A stretch of DNA of 25,696 nucleotides, from NCBI RefSeq assembly GCF_000006405.1, contig NW_003211258.1, forward strand, positions 111,145 to 136,840, written 5' to 3'. Position numbers and translations under genes: made by a program. The notes under the pieces are model-generated. The model had not been told where the DNA came from and ran no database searches. It saw only the letters and a program-made list of their open reading frames with translations. Numbering within the stretch: the stretch's first letter is position 1; every line of letters begins with the position of its first letter. Positions 1-8,200 of the stretch are shown here, one piece after another. Origin of the DNA: Perkinsus marinus ATCC 50983 (taxonomy: Eukaryota > Perkinsozoa > Perkinsida > Perkinsidae).

Positions 1-127
1 AACCTTAAAGCAATTTCTCAGAGCGGGGCAGGTATGCCACAACCCTATAGCCATTTTTCAGGCCGGGGCCGATATGCCACAACCCTGAAGCAATTTCTCC
101 GGGTGGGGCCGATATGCCACAACCCCA
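1..127. repeat. Three-unit 40-bp tandem repeat
   Basis: Units begin at 1, 41 and 81, with a fourth starting at 121. Each unit opens with AACCYT and ends with GATATGCCAC or a close variant. The repeat is cut by the window edge, so its full length is unknown. From 128 to 511 I see no gene. Confidence 0.85.
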
Positions 128-511
128 AAGATATGCCTGACTGCAACCAAATGAGTTGACACTATGAAAATAATTCCAAATTCGCCATTAGTAAGTTAAT
201 TGATTCTACTACGAACGAAACAGGCTTCTGATACGTGGAGCATATATACATTGATTCAATAGCGAACAAGGCGCTCAAAGTACCTCACAGTACCTTCCTC
301 ATGCCAGCTCACCTCAAGCTTCTGCATACTAGTTCATAAACTCCTACACGGAATAACGTAAAAAAGTATGTAAAGCAAATAGGTCCCCAACCAGAAATTC
401 CTCCATTTTCTCTTCCCGTGATTTTACCGAACCCCGTGAGCTTATTCAAGCGGCATTACGTCACACCGAATTTCCGAGCTCCAATCCGGGGAAAATGAGG
501 TTCTTAGAAAA

Positions 512-1990
512 ATGAAGCTGCGCCCGGAAATTACTCGCCACGCCCGAGAATCTCACGGTCGTACGCGCGCTCAATTTTTATCTCTGACACATTTCCGCTA
601 TCTCTTCGCGATCACACAGTTTTACCCTTATATGGTGATGCTCTTCCGAAGTGGAGAAGAGTTGGTACTCAACTTTTGGTCCACATTACCAACCTTCGGC
701 GTCACTGTGGCTCGCGTCCGGGATAACCTCGCCTCGCTCAATGAAGTCATCATCAACTCCCTCCCTGCTCCGCCGGGTTGGGAACAGAACGTTGCAGGGT
801 AGCCGCTTGCGATCGTCTGGGGTGCTATTGTGATCAGGTCTAGTGTTGTTACATTTATGAGTTACGTATGATCTCACACTTCCACTAGTGTAGTAGTGAA
901 GATTTAGTACTCTAGTTATGCTAGTCCATAGCAAATCGAAGCCTTTTACAAATCTAGCTGCCTTCTCTAATCCATTCTTTGTATTTAAATTACATCAGTA
1001 CTCCGATTCACCACGATTTCATGATTTTTTCATCAAAAGTTGTATATACTTCTGCTAGTTATTGATCTCTCTCAGGGTGTGGCGGTCCTTACCACGAAAG
1101 CTCCAGCTAATTCAGTGTATGTTCCTCCTACTGGGCTTAGCGTTGGCGCTATCAGCTTGGTGCTTGGTCCGCAGTAATCGCAAAGAAAAGAAGAGAAATG
1201 AGCTCATCAAAGAAGATCAGAAGCGTCGGGTTGAAGAATCCACACCAGAAAATGTAAGAAAATTTTTCTTATATTTTCGCCGATAGCAGCGCCACGTGCT
1301 CAAGTGACATGTGAAATAGTTCTAGGCTACTGGTATTCGCCAATGAACTTTGTTTTTTGTATCATCTCGCGAGTGAGTGTATAGTTATATCCAGAAATTA
1401 CTGTAGAGGTACAGTTCAAGATTAAACTATATCGCATAAACAATGTTAACATTGCTATGAACATGTGATGTGATAAAAGTAACCTTTCGAGACTGTCATA
1501 GCGACAAGTTGTTCACTATCATTAATCCTGGAATAGAAAAAACGCATTTGCATATCACATTGGCACGCACTGTATTTTCTCATAGGTGGCCCCCACTGTG
1601 TTTACTCCCACCACAGTGGCAACGCCAATACGGCCCCGTAGTCCCAAAGATCTCGAAGTATCGAAGACTGACGCTGACGGCGAGCATGTCGTTTTCTACC
1701 AATGTGAAGAACGAAGTCCGAAGTATATAGTGAAGGAGCTACTGAGCAGCGAAGAAGAGATAGTTTTGAGATCAAAGTTGAAGTATCATAAACACCGGTT
1801 AACGCGTCGGCGACGGCCTAAAGTAGCACTCGGGGGTATTTGAATTTGATCAAAAAATCTTATATTGCCGACATCGATATTCTGGTGTCAGTTACAACCA
1901 GAGGCTGCTCATTCCCATGCTGAAGAGTTGAACGTTTTGGGACGAGCTCCGGTCACGCCTCCGAGAAGACGCGCGATATCATCTTTTTGA
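512..1990 (+). CDS. Unknown single-pass membrane protein, 4 exons
   Basis: The function is not recognised. Exons are 512-798 (or from the internal ATG at 632), 1076-1253, 1586-1822 and 1892-1990. All junctions are GT-AG and the phases agree, giving 226 aa from ATG 632 or 266 aa from ATG 512. Exon 2 encodes a hydrophobic stretch (LIQCMFLLLGLALALSAW) followed at once by a basic run (RSNRKEKKR), which fits one transmembrane helix with a positively charged side. Exon 3 has a Thr/Pro-rich start, an acidic-hydrophobic part (KELLSSEEEIVL) and a basic run (RLTRRRRPK). The last exon is short and ends RAPVTPPRRRAISSF. Intron 2 (1254-1585) holds a complete R2 repeat in the sense direction. The start codon is the least certain point. 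Confidence 0.65.
1419..1574 (+). repeat. Dispersed repeat R2, copy 1
   Basis: This copy lies in intron 2 of the first gene and ends 11 bp before its 3' splice site. It shares an almost identical core with copies at 10942-11053, 12955-13105 and 17057-17233. The copy begins near AGATTAAACTATATCGC and contains the 14-bp palindrome CAATGTTAACATTG (1441-1454). A hairpin follows, with stem TGATAG/CTATCA in the other copies and TCATAG here. It ends near TTGGCACGCACTGTA. There is no coding potential and no poly(A). Confidence 0.9.
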
Positions 1991-2133
1991 ACGTCTTGTT
2001 GCTACTATTACCATTATGCCTTCTTTCTAACGTAACGTACCTAACGCTACCCCTCTACCTTAGCTACATCATGGCGTGCTCTCTGTTATAATGCCCTCAG
2101 CCGCGGTTCGGTTGCGCGATTTTGGCGGGCTAC

Positions 2134-2586
2134 ATGGGTTTGTTCAGCGCTGTGTCTGTCCCTTTTTTCGGTCATTTATCTCGTATGATCGGCGAGGAGT
2201 TTGTTCTTGCGAATTATGGACTGTAATACCGCAGAGCTGTGCACTTAGACTAGATGATATCATGTCGTCGTTTTTGTTGCTATTCATCGAGAGCGGCGCT
2301 ACAAGTTCATGTGCGTCGTACATTTGTATAATACTTGTAGTAAAGACTTGTATGTTGCGTTCACAGTGGGTGGTTTTCTTTTCGGAATCGAAATTGATAC
2401 CTTTCCAGAAGCTCTCTAATGCGGGCATCTCGGCGATCAACTTCTGCATTATTGGCAACAGCGACAGTAGTTGCTCTCGGGATGGCGTTGTGGAGTTACA
2501 AAAGACGAGAGGCTGATAATGGTAATGGTGGTCGACCCGATTCCATGCCTGCCAGTGATCAACTACATATGTTGGTGACAACATGA
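2134..2586 (+). CDS. Unknown small multi-pass membrane protein, 3 exons or more
   Basis: The family is not recognised. Exons are 2101-2222 (ATG at 2134 is the first in-frame start; an upstream exon ending at the AG at 2100 is also possible), 2294-2365 and 2409-2586. Introns are 71 and 43 nt, GT-AG, with matching phases, giving about 112 aa. Three hydrophobic stretches are visible: one near GLFSAVSVPFFG, one near YICIILVVK, and one near ALLATATVVALGMALW. The last is followed by KRRE and a Gly/Asn-rich tail. The last nine residues and the TGA stop are encoded by the end of an R1 repeat in reverse orientation, so the C-terminus is repeat-derived. The exon-intron model rests on frame and splice signals only. 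Confidence 0.55.
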
Positions 2587-2690
2587 AAGTTCAACTACAG
2601 TGCTTTTTGTACACCTCTACCGAATTCGTTATTTAATGAGAAAATTTCTGATCTCAGCGGAGGAAAGCGAACATATAACTTATATTCATA
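2555..2690 (-). repeat. Dispersed repeat R1, reverse copy
   Basis: Full-length R1 body on the minus strand with one diverged monomer. It runs from the GATCAACTACAT end through TTGGTGACAACATG and GTACACCTCTACCGAATTC to the monomer part GCGAACATATAA. It overlaps the stop codon of the gene ending at 2586. No gene is visible from about 2691 to 3141. Confidence 0.85.
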
Positions 2691-3141
2691 GTTTATTGAT
2701 ACCTACACTGGTCGTTGCTGTATCAGAGTTCGAGAGACGACTCGAGACGGAGCTGCGTCGAACGAGTTTGACCGAATGGAAAGCGCAAGGCATGGCTCCG
2801 AAGAATCTTCAGCAGACTTAGTGATGTTCCTATTGTTCGCATGTTTCAATGAGAGAACGCGAGTGTCTTGTTCGTTAGTCTGGGCCGACGACTACCAGCT
2901 AGATTGGCCATGTCTCTAGACCGTTTCTACTGCAAAGATTGATATCATATAACTGTTAGTATCTCCTCGATCCACATCATGTTGATGAAACTTTCATTCA
3001 TATTCATCGCGTCGGATCATGCGCATTACACACAGTGAATGCATGATAGAGTTTAGAACGGAAGTCTACATACTACAGATCGCTCTGTTGTATTCCGCAT
3101 ACTAGTCTATTTAATCTGTTTTACTGTGCAAAGCACCTCGC

Positions 3142-3425
3142 TCATCGCAGTCCCACCCACTTGTCGAACTCGACAATTCCGCCCTTGAGCCATGAAATGA
3201 TCCTTGATACCGCGAGGTCCCGATGGAGAGTGGAGCTATGCTTTCTGCCATCAGCAGATCCACAATCATCCAACTCACCAAGGGACCTGCCTCACCCACT
3301 CAAAAGAAAAAGTACGATTCAAGTGGACCAACAACTACACAAGACTCATCTCGCCTCGCACTCTCTACCCTTCTATCCACCGCAACATCACTTAGGGAAC
3401 AATCGTACATCTCGGGCGCGCTCAT
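3142..3425 (-). CDS. Possible small gene, 3 exons, function unknown
   Basis: This is a tentative model. The ATG is at 3425, starting MSAPEMYDCSL. A 34-nt GT-AG intron leads to an exon containing VHLNRTFSFEWVRQVP. A second GT-AG intron of about 76 nt leads to a last exon containing WLKGGIVEFDKWVGLR and a TGA at 3142-3144. These residues look coding and the phases agree, but the first intron is shorter than others in the window. Overlapping plus-strand frames are also open. It lies 108 bp downstream of the methyltransferase on the same strand. Its function is unknown. Confidence 0.35.
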
Positions 3426-3533
3426 GATTTCCACCTCCTAGCACTTCATGCCCTCCAATACAATCACCCCACTGGTGAACACCAACACGGAGACGATGCA
3501 CGCAAACTCAATTCTCATCACGACAGATTCATG

Positions 3534-4109
3534 CTACACCTCACTGTTGATATGCCTGAACGGACCTTCCAAGACGTAGTTTGTGAAGAAGTCGTACTGA
3601 TACACCAAATTTGGTATCGATGGCTGGAACGGTACTGCCGTCATCTCAAGCAGCTTCCATAGCAAGTCTCCATTCTCGCGGACGCTCGAGCCGATGAAAA
3701 CCCCATCAGTCGAGACCAACAGCTTCGCAGCTTCGGCGTAGTTATTCCAAACTTCTTCTGTTATAAAGGGAGGATCGATGACCACACAGTCGAAAGTGTG
3801 CTGCAGATCTTCGGCTATCTCCTTGGGCTTTCGATAGTCGAACTTGACACACTTCTCACCTTGCAGTAGATGGGTATCGAAATCGAATAACCAGCACTCG
3901 AGCTTGTCCGAGAGCTCGGGCGCTGCGGCCACTGTGAAGTAAACACTAGGTGTTGAGAGGCAGGCAACACGTAGAGGCTCATCTAGGTTCTTGTGCTGAT
4001 GAATAGATAGCAGTTCGCCTACGAGAGTCTCGATGGTATTGGGAGAATACCAGTATTGATTGAACTCTGCCTTTTCCTTCACGCTGAATGGTTTGGTTTT
4101 TGTCATCAA
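3534..4109 (-). CDS. EEF1A lysine methyltransferase (EEF1AKMT1/Efm5, formerly N6AMT2)
   Basis: Single-exon gene of 191 aa. The family is a seven-beta-strand, SAM-dependent protein methyltransferase. Its known members methylate a lysine of translation elongation factor eEF1A in the cytoplasm, although the family was first named as an N6-adenine DNA methyltransferase. Seen in the sequence: FNQYWYS (residues 16-22), the family's N-terminal signature; VACLSTPSVY (48-57), the SAM-binding strand-1 region; LFDFD (74-78); and the catalytic DPPF motif (112-115) after FDCVVI. The C-terminal part contains QYDFFTNYV, like the conserved aromatic end of the family. The length is a little shorter than the human protein of about 214 aa, because the acidic N-terminal extension is absent. 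The start is the first ATG and the frame is uninterrupted. It is divergent from the gene at 4240. Confidence 0.88.
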   Translation of the reverse strand: MMTKTKPFSVKEKAEFNQYWYSPNTIETLVGELLSIHQHKNLDEPLRVACLSTPSVYFTVAAAPELSDKLECWLFDFDTHLLQGEKCVKFDYRKPKEIAEDLQHTFDCVVIDPPFITEEVWNNYAEAAKLLVSTDGVFIGSSVRENGDLLWKLLEMTAVPFQPSIPNLVYQYDFFTNYVLEGPFRHINSEV

Positions 4110-4239
4110 TTCTAAATGATCGAGAGTTTTGAAAATCTAACCTTGAGAAAGCAGACGCATTCGAAAAGACTGTGACTCGTTAGTATTATTCTCGGTAAGG
4201 ATAGTGCATGTGCGAGTATCAATCGACCGTGGGACCAAT

Positions 4240-5113
4240 ATGGTTCAACCAAACTCAGCAATTAATGATATCGCCACGAAAAGCGGTGAAACGATCAGCA
4301 AACTCGTAGGTCTCAACACGGTGACGAAGTGTAAGGCTCTTAACGTCGACATCATCAACACAGAAAAACCATTTCGTTTCATGTCACACTGAGCTAGTAG
4401 CCTCGCATCGCTCGAGCGGTCATATCTGTGCGGCGAGTAGAACTTGGAGTACAGTAAAGATCCAGCCGCCTTATCACACCTGGTTCACTGAGGTCACCTG
4501 ATATTACTGTCGTTGCATTCCACTGTCTATCCCACCGGAATAGAACAGTGGAGTCCACTAAGTGGATGTTTCAGGCTTGACAGTTTGAGTACAACGATAT
4601 CGGTGATGATGATCGTAATTATGATGATGGTGGATAAATGCTGATTGCCATTCTATGTCGTTCCGTTGCAAATGCCATTACTCCTGGAATATGCTTCTGT
4701 TGCCATAGCTTGTTCTAAACAAGCTGAACAAGTTGTTCATGTCATTGTTTATGCTTGCCATTCATCGACTATACCCGAGTAGTCGCGGTCTGTAATTTAT
4801 CACATTCGCTACTCACAACCGTTGCGCGGACTTCCATTTACAGACGCTCGCCGAGCAAAACGATCTAGTTCTGCGAAATTCCCCCAACCACTCCATCGTG
4901 AAACTCACTGTAGAACCTTCACGACTCAATCTCATAAGGAGATGGGTCCGACTATTGATAACACGATGCATAACAGACCCGATGATCTCAGATGATGCTA
5001 TTTTCGCATCCATCGGCGATCAGTTCCAGATCTATCGAGATTTCAGGAAACATGGACGACCTTTACACTCGTGTATTGCGCGTGGTGGCAGTATGTTGAA
5101 AGTTTCAACTTGA
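4240..5113 (+). CDS. Unknown small gene, 2 exons
   Basis: Exon 1, 4240-4305, encodes MVQPNSAINDIATKSGET and a few more residues, then the donor GTAGGT. Exon 2, 4844-5113, follows the acceptor CTTCCATTTACAG and encodes 89 aa with a TGA at 5111-5113. Both junctions are phase 0, giving 111 aa. The second exon has a mixed, soluble composition (for example RRWVRLLITRCITDPM and IGDQFQIYRDF). I recognise no domain. The second exon is better supported than the first, and extra exons could lie in the 538-nt intron. That intron holds two clusters of odd-centred palindromes (4547-4566, 4707-4739). The gene converges with the helicase gene, 121 bp between stops. Confidence 0.45.
4519..4739. repeat. Two clusters of short palindromes in an intron
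   Basis: At 4547-4566, AGTGGA-G-TCCACT and TCCACT-A-AGTGGA share an arm, so three alternating arms form a chain. The flanks (CCACTGT at 4520 and ACAGTGG at 4545) can form an outer stem. At 4707-4725, AGCTTGTT and AACAAGCT flank CTA. It is followed immediately by TGAACAA-G-TTGTTCA at 4725-4739. Confidence 0.85.
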
Positions 5114-5234
5114 AACAGCATATGTGAAAATGACAAAATGATCTCGAATTCCAAAGACAATTTTTTTCGACAAAACTCGACACGTAACGCAGCAAGTAGA
5201 AACCTTATCGTTACACGAGAGTCTGCCTCACTGG

Positions 5235-8200
5235 TCACCACGAGCTGTATCGAGAGGACCTATCCCTCCCAGAGCGGTAATGATGATAGTCGCCACGATC
5301 CTGGGAACGACCTTGACGGCGACTCGAGCTGCTGTAACTCCAACGATCGCTCGATGGCGAATTCCCTGTAGAGAGGTAACAGCACCATCAATGCCGCGCC
5401 AAATCTCACCTGGTCCGCTCCGGTCGGAGGCATGTCCACGATATTGCCTTCTATATGAGTTCTGAAAAAAGAGTCATTTTCGGTGATATCATTTTGTAGT
5501 CATCTTTGTAAAAGTTTTCCTTACCCGCCTTGGCCGAACTGCATTCTTAAGCTCTTCGCTAACTGGCTGATTATACTTCCTCAAGAAGGCAATAAGAGCA
5601 TCACCAATTCGTCTGTCCTTGCTAGCGGGGTTGTAGTATGCGATAGCGCGACCCTCGTGACCAATACGGCCTGTCCGGCCTATTCGGTGCGTATATGTCT
5701 CAATACCTAGTAGGCACGCATTGTATGTGTTAATAGCACAGCCACATAGAGAGGGTGGCCTCAGCATTATGCGGAAAGCAGTCGATAGTCCTACTCTCAG
5801 GCATATCGTAGTTAATTACTAATGTCACGTTCGGGAAATCCAAGCCTCTCGCGGCAACACTGGTCGATACCAATACTTGATCTTCGTTGGTGCGGAACCT
5901 GATTGAGTACACGAGAAAATGATCGAGTACCGACTATGCAATAGAATGCAGGAGAAGGAAAACAATCCTGGCTGTATCATACAAGCCGGGCAGACCTTCT
6001 GAATACCACCCAAGACATGCTGAGCGGGCCTTTGTGGGTCGATAACAACAACACGGGCTATAATAAAAATTCAAAAAAACGAAACCATCATCACTCAACT
6101 ACAGAAGTAGGTTACATTCCACCAATGAAGTCAAACCGGTAATTTAGATCGTGGTGATGAATAAATATTCGAAGACATACGAGGTAGTTAACCTTTTCAT
6201 AAGAGGACGAGTCACAGCCGAGCGGACTGCAAATCGCAGTCTGCGATAACCTTGTCTGGTCCCGAACCCAGGTGCCTTCCACTAAAGGGTAGAAAAAGAT
6301 TACCCTATATCCTATTCACATGATGACGATGTGGGACCGATGATTGGAGCCCAATGTGTACAGAACACTGTGATAAACAGCAAAGGAGAAGCACCTTTAT
6401 CCTCATTCAGGGGTGCAGCCTCCGGTGTTCTCTCATCGCAACTCTCCGCGACCAACTCAATGGCGCAGTTTTCAACCGGGTAACTTGCGTCTCCGTCGCT
6501 ATAAATATCCAGTCAATCGCCACCTTCCTCCACATAGATGGCACTTTCACGTTGAAGTACCAGTGAATTCGAAAACCGCGATCGGATACTTGCCGACAAT
6601 CGGGAGTTCGTAATCGTCCGCATAAATTGCCGAGCGAATAACAAGTGTATCAACTGTTGAGGTGCAAGTGATTGCAGTAGAAATGCTAGCCATCTCTTCG
6701 TAGGCACTTAGCTTGAAGAGTCCGGAACTCCCTAGTACTGCGTCATGAGATGAGGAAGACAGAAGGACTGGCACCGTCGACTCGTCGAGGATTATCATAG
6801 CATGTGGACAAATACAGTGCTTGATTCAATTTTCACCATATCGGCATCAGTGATTGATAGAGCCGCCATCTTATCATCCCTTCACAGCTCACCTCCTCAC
6901 GACTTCTTCCCGGACCGCCTGCAGCTGCTTGCCCTGTAGTAAACCACAGCATAAACTCCCACTTCCACATATTCGTTTATGGAGATCCTTTCCTCTATCA
7001 CGAGATGCCACGAAAACTATCGCCTGCGAGATTAACATGTCACAAACAGAATTCACGAGGGCAAAATCAACAAGTGCACATCGATCTATCAAGCGTAAAA
7101 CTTCTCGTGAACTGACCTGTTCTCCCTTAGCGACGTCAAGCTTAGCCAGATCCTCCCAAAGAGCTTGGTCCTTGGCCTGGTCCGAGGTCAACACTCGAAC
7201 CGACTGTGCAACATTAGACCGTAATGCACCTCCATCACCGCCAGCTCCCCGTCCCCGGCCGACAGCGATTGCCACCCGTTGCTTGCGTAGAAGAGTCTGA
7301 TCAAACTGAACTTCAGTTCCTACACGGTTTCCCGTACAACCCACCTCGCCCTCTAGCCACGGCTTGAGGTTTGGATTGTCAATAGTGGCAGAGAACAGCA
7401 GTGTTTGCCGTCCACTGGGCTCTGTAAGGTCCGTGTCCATGAGAATGTTATTAACATACGCCTGAGACAGAATGTTCTCTCGCTACTCCACCCAGCGGTG
7501 TCCTACCTCCAAGCCCATGGATAGCATCTGATCTGCCTCGTCCAACACGAGGAACTTGACATACCCCAAGGACACCTGGTTAGTTCTCCCAAACTCACTA
7601 CGACTACTAGCAAGCTTACCCTTCCCGTCTCGTTAAACTCGAGGAGCCTTCCGGGAGTGGCCACCAACACGTCGAGCTGCTCCGCACAAATGCGGTCCGC
7701 CTGCCAGAAAAATGACTACTATAATATTCCAACGTGGAGCAATAGGGAATCTAACGGTTTCACGGTTACATATTATGGCGGGCGAAGTATGAAGATAGTA
7801 CAAGAGAGCAGTTTATTCTAACCCCAGCGAACCCACCTGACGCGATGCAGTTTCTCCACCATACGCTGCCATTGTTCGACACATTTCTCCTTGAGCAAGG
7901 CTCACCGAGCACGACTGACCAGTGGACACTTCTTCCCGAAACCACCACAACACTTTACTTCAAAATCTTTCACCAACTGCATCGCGAGCTCTCTTGTTGG
8001 GGCCAGTACCATGCACAGTGGAGACGCCTGGGCCATCCTACAACACAATACCATTACTCCAGTGCCCATATCTTCGCTTTCCTCAGCTGAGCTCAGGAGT
8101 TTTCTCATCAATTATGAAAGTTTATATACGGCTTAGGGTAGACGTGTACAGAAACCCAATAAAAATTCGTTCTATGATTATATTTCCAGCCTGCTCAAAC

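Noticed and set aside
41-62. CCTATAGCCATTTTTCAGG as a dinoflagellate/perkinsid spliced-leader relic
   Set aside because: The similarity is partial, and the other two units of the same 40-bp repeat do not share it. It is best explained as a diverged repeat unit.
2144-2584. The 146-codon frame on the minus strand opposite the small membrane protein gene
   Set aside because: The plus strand has splice signals with agreeing phases and a clear membrane segment; the minus frame looks like its shadow.
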